A stretch of 64,000 nt of DNA, taken from positions 186,001 to 250,000 of the forward strand of contig NZ_CP083746.1 of assembly GCF_020151015.1 (NCBI RefSeq). The letters are read 5' to 3'. Under the pieces are notes generated by a model. It had not been told where the DNA came from. It did no database searches and was given only the letters and a program-made list of their open reading frames with translations. Made by a program: the position numbers and the translations under genes. Shown piece after piece: positions 8,636-20,804 of this stretch. How positions within the stretch are numbered: position 1 is the stretch's first letter; every line of letters begins with the position of its first letter. Origin of the DNA: Pseudomonas sp. p1(2021b) (lineage in GTDB: Bacteria; Pseudomonadota; Gammaproteobacteria; Pseudomonadales; Pseudomonadaceae).

Positions 8636-9114
8636 GCCACTCACCTCGACTGGCCCGCAGGGCGCGCCTGCTGCGCTGGGTACTGAATCTCTACCCCCCT
8701 TACCTGGGCGCAGGCATCCGGGTGCAGCACATCAGCCCGGACATGCGCAGCATCAAGGTACGCATGAACCTGACCCGCTGGAACCGCAACTACGTCGGCA
8801 CCCAGTTCGGCGGCAGCCTGTACTCGATGGTCGATCCGTTCTACATGTTGTTGCTGATCGAGCGGCTCGGGCGTGACTACATCGTCTGGGACAAGGCTGC
8901 CAGCATCGATTTCATCGCACCGGGCAAGGGCCCTGTATTCGCCGAGTTCCACGTCGATGACGCGTTGCTGGAAGACATTCGCCAGCAGACCGCCGGCGGC
9001 AAGAAGTACCTGCCCCGTTTGCAGGTCGATATCCGCGACGGCGCCGGCGAGCTGGTGGCGCGGGTCGATAAAACCCTTTATGTGCGGCTCAAGCCGCAAG
9101 CGAGGCAGGCGTAA
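8632..9114 (+). CDS. DUF4442 hotdog-fold protein (thioesterase-like)
   Basis: A 160-aa protein with the hotdog-like pattern NRNYVGTQFGGSLYSMVDPFYMLLLIERLG and DKAASIDFIAPGKGPVFAEF, matching DUF4442 proteins related to acyl-CoA thioesterases. No substrate can be read from the sequence. The gene starts within the ubiH stop codon (ATGA) and ends three bases before the second hydroxylase gene, so it is made with the ubiquinone enzymes. A supporting role with a lipid or acyl substrate is inference. Confidence 0.82.
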   Translation: MSHSPRLARRARLLRWVLNLYPPYLGAGIRVQHISPDMRSIKVRMNLTRWNRNYVGTQFGGSLYSMVDPFYMLLLIERLGRDYIVWDKAASIDFIAPGKGPVFAEFHVDDALLEDIRQQTAGGKKYLPRLQVDIRDGAGELVARVDKTLYVRLKPQARQA

Positions 9115-9117
9115 GGC

Positions 9118-10341
9118 ATGGAAATGCGCGCAGATCTGTTGATTGTCGGTGCCGGTATGGTCGGCAGCGCCCTGGCCCTGGCGCTGCACCACAGCGGCCT
9201 GGAAATCCTCCTGCTCGATGGCGGCCCGCTGTCGGTAAGACCCTTCGATGCCCAGGCGCCTTTCGAACCGCGGGTCAGCGCCTTGTCGGCGGCCAGCCAG
9301 CGCATCCTCGAGCGCCTGGGGGCCTGGGAAGGCATCGCCGGCCGGCGCGTCTCTCCGTATTCGGACATGCACGTCTGGGACGGCAGCGGCACCGGGCAGA
9401 TCCACTTCTCGGCGGCCAGCGTGCATGCTCAGGTGCTTGGCCATATCGTCGAGAACAGGGTGGTGCAGGACGGCCTGCTGGAGCGCTTGCACGACAGCGA
9501 TGTGGGGCTGCTGCCCAATGCCCGGCTGGAGCAGATGCGCCGTTCCGGCGATGAGTGGCTGCTGACCCTGGCCGATGGCCGGCGCCTGCGCGCACCGCTG
9601 GTGGTGGCTGCCGACGGCGCCAACTCCGCGGTGCGCAAACTGACCGGCTGCGAAACCCGTGAGTGGGATTACCTGCATCACGCCATCGTCACCAGCGTGC
9701 GCTGCAGCCAGGCGCACCAGGCCACGGCCTGGCAGCGTTTCACCGATGAAGGGCCGTTGGCGTTCCTGCCGCTGGATCGCGGGGACGGGCAGGTTTGGTG
9801 CTCGATCGTCTGGTCGACCACGCCGGAGCAGGCCGACAAGCTCATGGCGCTGGATGACGTGGCTTTCTGCGAAGCCTTGGGCCGCGCCTTCGAAGGGCGC
9901 CTGGGCGAGGTGCTGGGAGCCGACCCGCGGGTGTGTGTGCCGCTGCGCCAGCGTCATGCCAAGCGTTATGTCGACGAAGGGTTGGCGTTGATCGGCGATG
10001 CCGCCCATACCATCCACCCGCTGGCTGGGCAGGGCGTCAACCTGGGCTTCCTGGATGCCGCGGTGCTGGCCGAGGAGCTGGAGCGTGCCTGCGGGCGAGG
10101 TGAGCGGCTGGCGGATGTGAAGGTGCTGAGTCGCTTCGAGCGTCGGCGCATGCCGCACAACCTGGCATTGATGGCGGCGATGGAAGGCTTCGAGCGCCTG
10201 TTCCAGGCCAATCCGCTGCCGCTGCGCTGGTTGCGCAACAGCGGGCTGAAGCTGGTGGAGCAGGTGCCAGAAGCCAAGGCACTGTTCGTGCGCCAGGCGC
10301 TGGGGCTTTCCGGAGACCTGCCTGAGTTGGCGAAGGCCTGA
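9118..10341 (+). CDS. ubiI: Ubiquinone FAD-dependent hydroxylase, UbiI/VisC family
   Basis: A 407-aa flavoprotein paralogous to UbiH: LIVGAGMVGSALALAL at the N terminus, AADGANSAVRK in the middle, and IGDAAHTIHPLAGQGVNLGFLD for flavin and ribityl contacts. Position after ubiH matches visC/ubiI, the C5 hydroxylase, though databases often label the Pseudomonas protein UbiF (C6 hydroxylase); sequence alone cannot settle regiospecificity here. It is the last gene of the pepP operon, followed by a paired REP element. Confidence 0.9.
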   Translation: MEMRADLLIVGAGMVGSALALALHHSGLEILLLDGGPLSVRPFDAQAPFEPRVSALSAASQRILERLGAWEGIAGRRVSPYSDMHVWDGSGTGQIHFSAASVHAQVLGHIVENRVVQDGLLERLHDSDVGLLPNARLEQMRRSGDEWLLTLADGRRLRAPLVVAADGANSAVRKLTGCETREWDYLHHAIVTSVRCSQAHQATAWQRFTDEGPLAFLPLDRGDGQVWCSIVWSTTPEQADKLMALDDVAFCEALGRAFEGRLGEVLGADPRVCVPLRQRHAKRYVDEGLALIGDAAHTIHPLAGQGVNLGFLDAAVLAEELERACGRGERLADVKVLSRFERRRMPHNLALMAAMEGFERLFQANPLPLRWLRNSGLKLVEQVPEAKALFVRQALGLSGDLPELAKA

Positions 10342-10343
10342 GG

Positions 10344-10421
10344 GCCCAATCGCGGGACAAGCCCGCTCCCACAGAAGTGCACAAAGGGCCCTGAGGGAGC
10401 GAGCTTGTCCCGCGATTGGGC
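10344..10421. repeat. Paired REP (inverted pair)
   Basis: Two oppositely oriented copies of the GCGGGACAAGC(CCGCT) REP core flank a 22-nt centre, forming a potential cruciform or mRNA hairpin just after ubiI and about 100 bases before the iron-transport gene. Confidence 0.8.
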
Positions 10422-10524
10422 TGCGAAGCAATATCTTTGGCAACATTCGGTAACGTCTGCGTAGGTGAGAGGCAAAATGGGATTCACTACCATTTGCACC
10501 TCCCAACTCAGCGAGGAATACCCG

Positions 10525-11526
10525 ATGTTGCCACGCAAGCCCCTACTGGCCGCCCTGGCCCTGACCCTGTTCGGCGGCACCGCCCAGGCGGCGGACGAAG
10601 TGGTGGTGTATTCCTCGCGCATCGACGAGCTGATCAAGCCGGTGTTCGACGCCTACACCGCCAAGACCGGCGTGAAGATCAAGTTCATCACCGACAAGGA
10701 AGCCCCGCTGATGCAGCGCATCAAGGCCGAGGGCGAGAACGGCGTCGCCGACCTGCTGCTCACCGTCGATGCCGGCAACCTCTGGCAGGCCGAGCAGATG
10801 GGCATCCTGCAGCCGATCAAGTCGGACGTCATCGATAACAACATCCCGCCACAGTACCGCGCCTCGTCCCATGACTGGACCGGCCTGAGCCTGCGCGCGC
10901 GGACCATCGCCTACTCCACCGACCGGGTCAAACCCGAGGAGCTGACCACCTACGAGGCCCTGGCCGACAAGCAGTGGGAAGGCCGCCTATGCCTGCGCAC
11001 GGCGAAGAAGGTCTACAACCAGTCGCTGACCGCCACCCTGATCGAGACCCACGGCGAAGCCAAGACCGAGGAAATCATCAAGGGCTGGGTCAACAACCTG
11101 TCCACCGACGTGTTCTCCGACGACACCGCCGTGCTCCAGGCCATCGAGGCCGGCCAGTGCGACGTGGGCATCGTCAACACCTACTACTACGGCCGCCTGC
11201 ACAAGGAAAAGCCCAGTCTGCCGGTCAAGCTGTTCTGGCCTAACCAGGGCGACCGTGGCGTGCACGTGAACCTCTCCGGCATCGGCCTGACCAAGCATGC
11301 GCCTCACCCGGAGGCCGCCAAGAAGCTGGTGGAATGGATGACCGGCGACGAAGCGCAAAAGCTGTTCGCCGATATCAACCAGGAGTTTCCGGCCAACCCG
11401 AAGGTCAAGCCATCGGACGAAGTGGCGGCCTGGGGTAGCTTCAAGGCCGACAGCATCCCGGTGGAAGTGGCTGGCAAGCGCCAGGCCGAGGCCATCCGCT
11501 TGATGGACCGGGCTGGCTGGAACTAA
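10525..11526 (+). CDS. Iron(III) ABC transporter substrate-binding protein
   Basis: A 333-aa periplasmic binding protein with a signal peptide ending TAQA-ADE and the FutA/FbpA/AfuA-type opening [24 protein letters not shown]. The conserved [10 protein letters not shown] segment carries the adjacent tyrosines that ligate ferric iron in this family. The start at 10525 has GAGG nine bases upstream. It lies 147 bases before the permease gene, with a REP pair between. No ATPase gene is adjacent, so the importer must borrow one encoded elsewhere, a common situation for this pair in pseudomonads. Confidence 0.9.
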   Translation: MLPRKPLLAALALTLFGGTAQAADEVVVYSSRIDELIKPVFDAYTAKTGVKIKFITDKEAPLMQRIKAEGENGVADLLLTVDAGNLWQAEQMGILQPIKSDVIDNNIPPQYRASSHDWTGLSLRARTIAYSTDRVKPEELTTYEALADKQWEGRLCLRTAKKVYNQSLTATLIETHGEAKTEEIIKGWVNNLSTDVFSDDTAVLQAIEAGQCDVGIVNTYYYGRLHKEKPSLPVKLFWPNQGDRGVHVNLSGIGLTKHAPHPEAAKKLVEWMTGDEAQKLFADINQEFPANPKVKPSDEVAAWGSFKADSIPVEVAGKRQAEAIRLMDRAGWN

Positions 11527-11563
11527 GCGCCAGGCTTTATCCTTCTGGGCCTGCGAAGGCCCT

Positions 11564-11633
11564 TTCGCGGGTAAACCCGCTCCCACAGCATTAGCCTGCC
11601 GCCAGACTCTGTGGGAGCGGGTTTACCCGCGAA
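11564..11633. repeat. Paired REP, perfect 25-bp inverted repeat
   Basis: The 25-base arms 11564-11588 and 11609-11633 are exact reverse complements (core GCGGGTAAACCCGC) around a 20-nt centre. The element sits between the iron-binding protein and permease genes and may reduce or differentially stabilise the message. Confidence 0.88.
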
Positions 11634-11673
11634 CGACCGCGCAGCGGTCGCCATCAGTACAGAGACATTTGCC

Positions 11674-13296
11674 TTGTCCCACGCCCCCCAACGCCGCTGG
11701 TACCTCCCGGTTTCCCTGGTTGCCGCCCTGGTGCTGCTGCCCCTGAGCGTCCTGCTGCTGTCCTGGCAGTCGATCGACATGCAGATCTGGTCGCACCTGC
11801 TCGACACCCAAATGAGCCGCCTGCTGGGCAATACGCTCACGCTGGTGCTGGGCGTCGGTGCCGGTGTGACCGTGCTGGGCGTGAGCCTGGCTTGGCTCAC
11901 CAGCCTGTGCGAGTTCCCTGGCCGGCGCTGGCTCGACTGGGCGCTGATGCTGCCCTTTGCCATTCCCGCCTATGTGCTGGCGTTCGTTTTCGTCGGCCTG
12001 CTGGACTTCGCAGGCCCGGTGCAGACGGCCCTGCGTGAGGTGTTCGGGCCCATGCGCCTGCCACGGGTGCGCTCCACCGGCGGGGTGATCACGGTCTTGG
12101 TGCTGGTGTTCTATCCCTATGTCTACCTGCTGGCGCGCAGTGCGTTCCTGGCCCAGGGCAAAGGCCTGATGGAAGCGGCGCGGGTGCTGGGCCTGTCGCC
12201 GCTGCAGGCGTTCTGGCGGGTGGCCTTGCCCATGGCCCGGCCGGCCATTGGCGCGGGGATCGCCTTGGCACTGATGGAGACCCTGGCGGATTTCGGCGCT
12301 GTGGCCGTGTTCAATTTCGATACCTTCACCACTGCCATCTACAAGACCTGGTACGGGTTCTTCAGCCTTTCCAGCGCTGCCCAGCTGGCCAGCCTGCTGT
12401 TGCTGGTGGTGATGCTGGTGTTGTACGGCGAGCGTCGCGCCCGCGGTGCCTCCCGCAGCGCCAGCGAGCGCCCGCGGGGGCAGGCGCTCTACCACCTGCG
12501 TGGGGCCAAGGCAGTGGCGGCCACCGGGTGGTGCCTGCTGGTGTTCGCCTGTGCCTTCGTCATCCCCGTATTGCAGCTGCTGGCGTGGTTCTGGCAGCGC
12601 GGTCGACATGACTTGGACGAACGCTATGTCGGGCTGGTCCTGCACACCCTCTACCTGGGCGGCATGGCCGCGCTGGTCACGGTCTGCGTGGCGCTGATGC
12701 TGGCGTTCGCCCGGCGCCAGGCGCCGACCGGTGGCATCCGCGCCGGGGTGGGCCTGGCCAACCTGGGGTATGCCTTGCCTGGCTCGGTACTGGCCGTGTC
12801 GATCATGCTGGCCTTCAGTTACCTGGACAACCAGCTGGTGGTGCCGCTTTCCCAATGGCTTGGGGGCGCGGGCAGGCCTTTACTGCTGGGTAGCCTGTCG
12901 GCCTTGCTGCTGGCGTACCTGGTGCGCTTCATGGCCGTGGCCTATGGCCCGCTGGAAAGCAGCCTGGAGCGTATCCGGCCGTCGTTGCCGGAAGCCTCGC
13001 GTAGCCTGGGCGTGGGCGGTGCAGGGTTGTTTTTCAAGGTTTACCTGCCTTTGCTGGTTCCCGGAGCGCTGAGCGCCGCCTTGCTGGTATTCGTCGATGT
13101 GCTCAAGGAAATGCCGGCTACCCTGCTGATGCGACCGTTCGGCTGGGATACCTTGGCCGTGAGGGTGTTCGAGATGACCAGCGAGGGTGAGTGGGCGCGG
13201 GCCTCGCTGCCTGCGTTGACACTGGTCCTGGTGGGCTTGCTGCCGGTCATCGGTTTGATCCGGCGTTCGGCACGGCGCCCCGGCCATCGCCACTGA
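11674..13296 (+). CDS. Iron(III) ABC transporter permease (fused, two-unit)
   Basis: A 540-aa inner-membrane protein with about a dozen hydrophobic segments, arranged as two homologous permease halves as in FbpB/FutB. Each half has an EAA-like loop: EAARVLGLSPLQAFWRVALP in the first and PEASRSLGVGGAGLFFKVYLP in the second, which contact the ATPase. The start is uncertain. A TTG at 11674 gives LSHAPQRRW; the frame extends upstream into the REP element, which argues against a longer protein. Partner of the binding protein just upstream. Confidence 0.87.
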   Translation: MSHAPQRRWYLPVSLVAALVLLPLSVLLLSWQSIDMQIWSHLLDTQMSRLLGNTLTLVLGVGAGVTVLGVSLAWLTSLCEFPGRRWLDWALMLPFAIPAYVLAFVFVGLLDFAGPVQTALREVFGPMRLPRVRSTGGVITVLVLVFYPYVYLLARSAFLAQGKGLMEAARVLGLSPLQAFWRVALPMARPAIGAGIALALMETLADFGAVAVFNFDTFTTAIYKTWYGFFSLSSAAQLASLLLLVVMLVLYGERRARGASRSASERPRGQALYHLRGAKAVAATGWCLLVFACAFVIPVLQLLAWFWQRGRHDLDERYVGLVLHTLYLGGMAALVTVCVALMLAFARRQAPTGGIRAGVGLANLGYALPGSVLAVSIMLAFSYLDNQLVVPLSQWLGGAGRPLLLGSLSALLLAYLVRFMAVAYGPLESSLERIRPSLPEASRSLGVGGAGLFFKVYLPLLVPGALSAALLVFVDVLKEMPATLLMRPFGWDTLAVRVFEMTSEGEWARASLPALTLVLVGLLPVIGLIRRSARRPGHRH

Positions 13297-13419
13297 GGGT
13301 GCCAGGGCTCGTCCTTGCGGCTACAATGCGCGGCATTCGCTGCGGTGGGTCTACAAGATCAGGTGACGAGCAAACGTCGCCGACCGCCGCCGCTTCGCCA
13401 CGCCCGGAAGGAGAAACCC

Positions 13420-14502
13420 ATGGGACAGCGTACGCCTCTGTATGACCTGCACCTGGCGCTTGGTGCCAAGATGGTCGATTTCGGTGGCTGGGACATGCCC
13501 CTGCACTATGGCTCGCAAGTCGAGGAGCACCACCAGGTGCGCAGTGACTGCGGGGTCTTCGATGTATCCCACATGACCGTGATCGACGTTGCCGGCGATG
13601 CGGCCACGCCTTGGCTGCAGCGCTTGCTGGCCAACGACGTGGCCCGCCTGGACAGCCTCGGCAAGGCACTGTACAGCCCGCTGCTCAACGCCGACGGCGG
13701 GGTCATCGATGACCTGATCGCCTACCGCACCGAAAGCGGCTATCGCCTGGTGGCCAACGCCGCCACCCGCGACAAGGTTCTGGCTTGGCTGCAGGCGCAG
13801 AGCGCCGGCTTTGCCATCAACTTCGTCGAGCGCTCCGAGCTTGCCATCCTCGCCATCCAGGGCCCTCATGCCCGGGAAAAGGTCGCCCAGTTGCTCAGTG
13901 CCTCGCGCGCCGCGCTGGTCCGCGAGTTGCGCCCGTTCGAAGGCGTCGCTGAAGGTGACTGGTTCATCGCTCGCACTGGTTACACCGGTGAAGACGGCCT
14001 GGAAATCATCTTCCCCGGGCAACAGGCCCCAGCCTTCTTCAACGACCTGGTCGGCGCGGGTATCGCGCCCAGCGGCCTGGGGGCGCGCGACACCCTGCGC
14101 CTGGAAGCCGGGATGAACCTCTACGGGCAGGATATCGACGAAACCCATACCCCCCTGACCTCCAACCTGGGCTGGAGCATCGCCTGGGAGCCGGCCGAGC
14201 GCGACTTCATCGGCCGGGCTGGCCTGCTGGCGGAAATCGAGCAGGGCGTGCAGGAAAAACTGGTCGGCCTGGTGCTGGAGGAACGTGGCGTGCTGCGGGC
14301 CCACCAGGTGGTGCGGGTTGCCGGGATTGGCGAAGGAGAGATCACCAGTGGTAGTTTCTCGCCTACGCTGAGCAAGTCCATTGCCTTGGCGCGCGTACCC
14401 ATGGCCACGGGCGATCGTGCCGAAGTGGAAATCCGTGGCAAGTGGTACCCGGTGCGGGTGGTCAAGCCGACCTTCGTGCGCCATGGCAAGATCCTGATCT
14501 GA
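13420..14502 (+). CDS. gcvT: Glycine cleavage system T protein (aminomethyltransferase)
   Basis: A 360-aa cytoplasmic enzyme that moves the aminomethyl carbon from lipoyl-H protein to tetrahydrofolate. Landmarks are [27 protein letters not shown], the catalytic-region DVSHM, and [10 protein letters not shown] with [14 protein letters not shown]. The ATG at 13420 follows a strong GGAAGGAG site. First of the gcvT-gcvH-gcvP cluster; gcvH follows after 48 bases. I see no glycine riboswitch in the 123-bp leader. Confidence 0.95.
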   Translation: MGQRTPLYDLHLALGAKMVDFGGWDMPLHYGSQVEEHHQVRSDCGVFDVSHMTVIDVAGDAATPWLQRLLANDVARLDSLGKALYSPLLNADGGVIDDLIAYRTESGYRLVANAATRDKVLAWLQAQSAGFAINFVERSELAILAIQGPHAREKVAQLLSASRAALVRELRPFEGVAEGDWFIARTGYTGEDGLEIIFPGQQAPAFFNDLVGAGIAPSGLGARDTLRLEAGMNLYGQDIDETHTPLTSNLGWSIAWEPAERDFIGRAGLLAEIEQGVQEKLVGLVLEERGVLRAHQVVRVAGIGEGEITSGSFSPTLSKSIALARVPMATGDRAEVEIRGKWYPVRVVKPTFVRHGKILI

Positions 14503-14550
14503 ATACCCAACGGCGGGCCGACCGCTGACCCTAACGAGGAATACAAGACA

Positions 14551-14934
14551 ATGAGCCATATCCCCGCCGACCTGCGTTTTGCCGAGAGCCACGAGTGGGC
14601 TCGCCTGGAAGCCGACGGCAGCGTGACCGTAGGTATCAGCGACCATGCCCAGCAAGCCCTGGGTGACGTGGTGTTCGTCGAACTGGCCGAAGTCGGCAAG
14701 GTGTTCGCTGCCGGCGACGCCGCGGGCGTGGTCGAGTCGGTCAAGGCCGCTTCGGACATCTATGCACCGGTGGCCGGTGAGGTGATCGCGGTCAACGAAG
14801 AGCTGACCGACAGCCCGGAACTGCTTAACGAAGCGCCTTACGACGCCTGGATCTTCAAGCTCAAGCCAAGCAACCCTGCCGAGCTGGACAAGCTGCTGGA
14901 TGCTGCTGGCTACCAGGCTGCCATCGGCGAGTAA
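14551..14934 (+). CDS. gcvH: Glycine cleavage system H protein
   Basis: A 127-aa lipoyl carrier that shuttles the methylamine intermediate between P, T and L proteins. The lipoylation site is lysine 65 in [14 protein letters not shown], and the surrounding hairpin fold is intact. The start has AACGAGGAA upstream. The P-protein gene follows after 140 bases containing a short GGCGGGTAAACCCGCC palindrome derived from the REP core. Confidence 0.96.
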   Translation: MSHIPADLRFAESHEWARLEADGSVTVGISDHAQQALGDVVFVELAEVGKVFAAGDAAGVVESVKAASDIYAPVAGEVIAVNEELTDSPELLNEAPYDAWIFKLKPSNPAELDKLLDAAGYQAAIGE

Positions 14935-14952
14935 GCGTCCTTGCCATACCTA

Positions 14953-14974
14953 CCCATTGGCGGGTAAACCCGCC
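14953..14974. repeat. Short REP-core palindrome
   Basis: TTGGCGGGTAAACCCGCCAA is a near-perfect palindrome built on the REP core, between gcvH and gcvP. It lacks a T-run, so it is more likely a REP relic or mRNA hairpin than a terminator. Confidence 0.6.
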
Positions 14975-15074
14975 AATGCATGAAGTGGGTGAAACAAGTT
15001 TTCCCGCAGCATCGGCAATCCCTTCCTAGACTTGTAAGTTTCCAAGAGAACGGGTCCAGGAAGAGATCGTCGCC

Positions 15075-17948
<2,874 letters not shown>

Positions 17949-17970
17949 GTGCGGGAGATTCTCTTCGGCC

Positions 17971-18041
17971 CTGTGGGAGCGGATTTATCCGCGAAGAAAG
18001 AGACACTGTGTGTCGGCTTTCGCGGGTAAACCACTCCCACA
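17971..18041. repeat. Degenerate paired REP
   Basis: Two inverted REP-like units, one with GCGGATTTATCCGC and one with GCGGGTAAACCAC, lie between the convergent gcvP and DUF2388 genes. Confidence 0.7.
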
Positions 18042-18075
18042 CCGACCTGCGAAGCCTGATAGGCCGGCGGTGGGG

Positions 18076-18396
18076 TTATTCGACGACGGCGTTCTTGGCC
18101 AGGATCGCGTTGGCCAGTTCCATGTCGCTCGCCTTCATGCCTGGGTTGTCGGCGCGTACCTTGCGGATCGCAGCTTCCAGGTAAGGGCCGCGGATTGCAC
18201 CTTCGCTGGCAACGAAGCTGCCGGCGTCGTCCTGGGCGGCCAGGACCATCTTGTGGTCGGCTGAGGTCAGGTAGCTCGATGCGGTGGTCGCGCCGGAAGA
18301 AATAACGTTGCGCCAGAAGGTTTCATCATCGGCCATGGCGGAGCCGAGGGGCAGCGAGAGCAGGGCAGCGGCTGCGATGGCGGTTTTGAGACGCAT
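18076..18396 (-). CDS. DUF2388 family secreted protein
   Basis: A 106-aa exported protein: signal peptide MRLKTAIAAAALLSLPLGSAMA cut before DDE, then the DUF2388 body (TTASSYLTSADHKMVLAAQDDAGSFVAS, RGPYLEAAIRKVR). Members of this family occur in several copies in pseudomonads and have no known biochemical role; some databases mislabel them as a Holliday-junction helicase subunit. It stands between the GspE-type ATPase upstream on the same strand (90 bp gap) and gcvP. Confidence 0.83.
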   Translation of the reverse strand: MRLKTAIAAAALLSLPLGSAMADDETFWRNVISSGATTASSYLTSADHKMVLAAQDDAGSFVASEGAIRGPYLEAAIRKVRADNPGMKASDMELANAILAKNAVVE

Positions 18397-18486
18397 GATG
18401 CATTCACCTCGAATGGTGAGGGTTGTGGGATGGCCGCTTTGATCTTGCCCAGGTGACGCAAGTTCCCTGAATACAAGGGTTTTTCC

Positions 18487-20169
18487 TCAGGAGCAGACGC
18501 GTAGCACCTCCGCCAGGCTGGTTGTGCCGGCATCGACTTTCGCCTCGCCGCAACGACGCAGATCCTGCAGCCCTTCGGCAAGCGCCTGTTGTCGCAAGGT
18601 GGCCAGGTCGCAGCTCGGGCCGATGCTGGCGCGCAGCTGTGCACTGGGCGCCAACAGTTCGAACAGGCCCGTGCGACCGTGGTACCCGGTGCCGCGGCAG
18701 GTGCGGCAGGGCAGGGCTTCGTGGGCCGCTGCACCCCGGCAGTCGACACATAGCGTGCGTACCAGGCGCTGGGCCATGACGCCGAGCAGCGTGGCCTTGA
18801 TCAGGTAGTCGGCCACACCTAGCTCTTGCAGACGGGTGATCGCGCTGCAGGCGTCGTCGGTGTGCAGCGTGGAAAGCACCAGGTGTCCGGTCAGTGCGGC
18901 CTGGACCGCGACCTGTGCGGTTTCGCGGTCTCGTATTTCGCCGATCATGATGATATCCGGGTCCTGGCGCAGCAGGGCCCGCACGCCGTTGGCAAAGCCC
19001 AGGTCCAGGCCCGGCTGGACCTGCAACTGGTTGAACGCCGGCTCCAGGCGCTCGATAGGGTCTTCGATGGTGCACAGGTTGACCTGGGGCGTGGCCAGTT
19101 GCCGAAGGCTGGCGTAGAGCGTGCTGGTCTTGCCCGACCCGGTGGGGCCTGTGACCAGCAGGATGCCCTGGCGGTGGCCCAGCAGGGTTTGCCACTGCTG
19201 CAGTTGCTCACCCTCCAGGCCCAGGCGGTCGAAGTCCTGGTGCAACTGTTGCGGGTCGAACAGGCGCAGCACGAGTTTCTCGCCGAAGGGCGTGGGCAGG
19301 GTGGACAGACGCAGCTCCACTTCGTCACCACTGGGCAGGCGGCTTTTCAGGCGACCGTCCTGGGGGCGGCGTTTTTCAGCTACGTCCATACGCCCCAGGT
19401 GCTTCAGGCGGCTGACCAGGGCCAGGGTGACACCTGCGGGAAAGGCATAGACCCCATGCAGCAGGCCGTCGATGCGATACCGCAGCTGCCCCTGCTCGCG
19501 GCGCGGTTCGAGGTGGATATCGCTGGCCCTTTGCTCGATGGCGTACTGCAGCATCCAGTCGACGATATGCACGATATGCGCATCGTCGGCACTGGCTTCG
19601 GTATGGCGCTGGCCCAGTTCGAGCAACTGTTCCAGCTCTCCCAGGCCGGTGGGCTGCTGGTGCTGGGCGCCTTGGACCGAGTGGGCCAGGCGAAAGAAGG
19701 TCTGGGCCAATTGACGGATCTGCACCGGGCTTGCCAGTACCCGCCGTACCGGCTTGCCCAGGCTTCGGGTGAGGTCTGCCTCCCATTCGCGTTGGTAGGG
19801 CTGGGCGCTGGCCACCGTGACGCCGTTGTCGTCCACGGCCACGGCAAGGATGCCATGGCGCTGGGCGAAAGCCGGGGACATCAACCCACTGACCTTCTGC
19901 ACGTCGACCTGCAGCGGGTCGATGCGCAGGAACGGCTGGTTGGCCTTGTTGGCGAGCCACTGGCAGAGGGTGTCCAAGTCCAGACGCCTGCCAGGGCGCT
20001 GGCGATCCTCGAGGGCCAGGCTGGCGATACGTTCCAGTGGGTGGAGGCTTGGCTGGCCGCTGGGCTGTTCGAGGACGCGCAGGGTATCGCTGGCGTCCAG
20101 GCGCTGGTCGAGCAGCAGGGTATCGAGCAGCCGGCCCAGATCGAGGGCGTGGGTATCGTCGGTGTACAT
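18487..20169 (-). CDS. GspE/PilB-type secretion ATPase, orphan
   Basis: A 560-aa cytoplasmic ATPase of type II secretion/type IV pilus assembly. Present are an N-terminal GspE-N domain, the Asp box (ASDIHLEP), Walker A GPTGSGKTS at about residues 341-349, Walker B IIMIGEIRDRETA, the His box STLHTDD, and a C-terminal CVDC...CRTC zinc tetracysteine loop. All motifs are intact, so it should be active. The ATG at 20169 has AAGGAAG upstream. No other secretin, pseudopilin or platform gene lies in this window, so its partner machine is encoded elsewhere. Confidence 0.9.
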   Translation of the reverse strand: MYTDDTHALDLGRLLDTLLLDQRLDASDTLRVLEQPSGQPSLHPLERIASLALEDRQRPGRRLDLDTLCQWLANKANQPFLRIDPLQVDVQKVSGLMSPAFAQRHGILAVAVDDNGVTVASAQPYQREWEADLTRSLGKPVRRVLASPVQIRQLAQTFFRLAHSVQGAQHQQPTGLGELEQLLELGQRHTEASADDAHIVHIVDWMLQYAIEQRASDIHLEPRREQGQLRYRIDGLLHGVYAFPAGVTLALVSRLKHLGRMDVAEKRRPQDGRLKSRLPSGDEVELRLSTLPTPFGEKLVLRLFDPQQLHQDFDRLGLEGEQLQQWQTLLGHRQGILLVTGPTGSGKTSTLYASLRQLATPQVNLCTIEDPIERLEPAFNQLQVQPGLDLGFANGVRALLRQDPDIIMIGEIRDRETAQVAVQAALTGHLVLSTLHTDDACSAITRLQELGVADYLIKATLLGVMAQRLVRTLCVDCRGAAAHEALPCRTCRGTGYHGRTGLFELLAPSAQLRASIGPSCDLATLRQQALAEGLQDLRRCGEAKVDAGTTSLAEVLRVCS

Positions 20170-20262
20170 GTTTGGCTTCCTTGCCAGGTAGGTCGGTGCT
20201 GGTAAGGCTAGCCGGCAGGACAAGGTGCAGGCGGGTTAAAGGGTTTCGGGATCTTGCCGACT

Positions 20263-20342
20263 TCATCGCGGGGCAAGCCCGCTCCCACAGACCCAGTCCA
20301 GCCGTGAAGCTACGCAGTCCTTGTGGGCTTGTCCCGTGATGA
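20263..20342. repeat. Paired REP-like element
   Basis: One good REP core (GCGGGGCAAGCCCGC) and one weak inverted copy (GGGCTTGTCCCGTGAT) lie between the ATPase gene start and the small ACT-like gene. Confidence 0.65.
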
Positions 20343-20351
20343 GGCGGCAGC

Positions 20352-20678
20352 TCAACCCGCCGCCAGGCCAGTTATGCGCGGTAGGCTCTCCAAGCTGACT
20401 TCGCCGACGCACACCAGGTTGCGCAGCTTCTGGGCGATGACCTCGGCCCGGTGCCAGCTCAGGCCACCCACGCCAACCTCGATGCCCAGCACGTCATCCT
20501 GCTGTTGCACATGCACGCTGTGCGGTGTGAGGAACTGCAGCGCGAACAGGTTGAGCACGCGGCACAGGCTGTCCGGCTCGGCCTCGGCTTGCAGGCGATA
20601 GCGCACGGTGGCGTGGGCGGCATTGGCGGCCCAGGTGTCGATGCGTTGCGGGGTGTCGGGCCGTTCGAGTGCGTTCAT
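20352..20678 (-). CDS. Small ACT-like domain protein, function unknown
   Basis: A 108-aa protein without a signal peptide. Its core reads as a beta-alpha-beta-beta-alpha-beta pattern (ATVRYRLQAEAEPDSLCRVLNLFALQFL...HSVHVQQQDDVLGIEVGVGG...AEVIAQKLRNLVCVGEVSL), like small ACT subunits such as IlvM. The start at 20678 has GGAG eight bases upstream. It is divergent from an Lrp/AsnC regulator with a 126-bp shared promoter region containing a palindrome, so regulation by that protein is likely. I cannot name a ligand; ACT assignment is by pattern only. Confidence 0.65.
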   Translation of the reverse strand: MNALERPDTPQRIDTWAANAAHATVRYRLQAEAEPDSLCRVLNLFALQFLTPHSVHVQQQDDVLGIEVGVGGLSWHRAEVIAQKLRNLVCVGEVSLESLPRITGLAAG

Positions 20679-20763
20679 GCCGGTCTCCATCTGTGAGAGG
20701 GAAATTCTTGCAGGTCGACCGGGGTATTTCTTCGCTATGATTCGATAAATTCCCCTCTGGGGC

Positions 20764-20777
20764 GAATTGAGCAATTC
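20764..20777. promoter_or_regulatory. Palindromic operator candidate between the ACT-like and Lrp-family genes
   Basis: GAATTG-AG-CAATTC is a perfect 6+6 inverted repeat 28 bases before the regulator's start codon, in an AT-rich divergent promoter region. Its place suggests binding by the Lrp/AsnC protein itself. Confidence 0.5.
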
Positions 20778-20804
20778 AAATTCAAATAGGTAAAGGAATT
20801 ATTC

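Noticed and set aside
13297..13419. Glycine riboswitch ahead of gcvT
   Set aside because: The 123-bp leader is too short for a tandem glycine riboswitch and shows none of its conserved stems.
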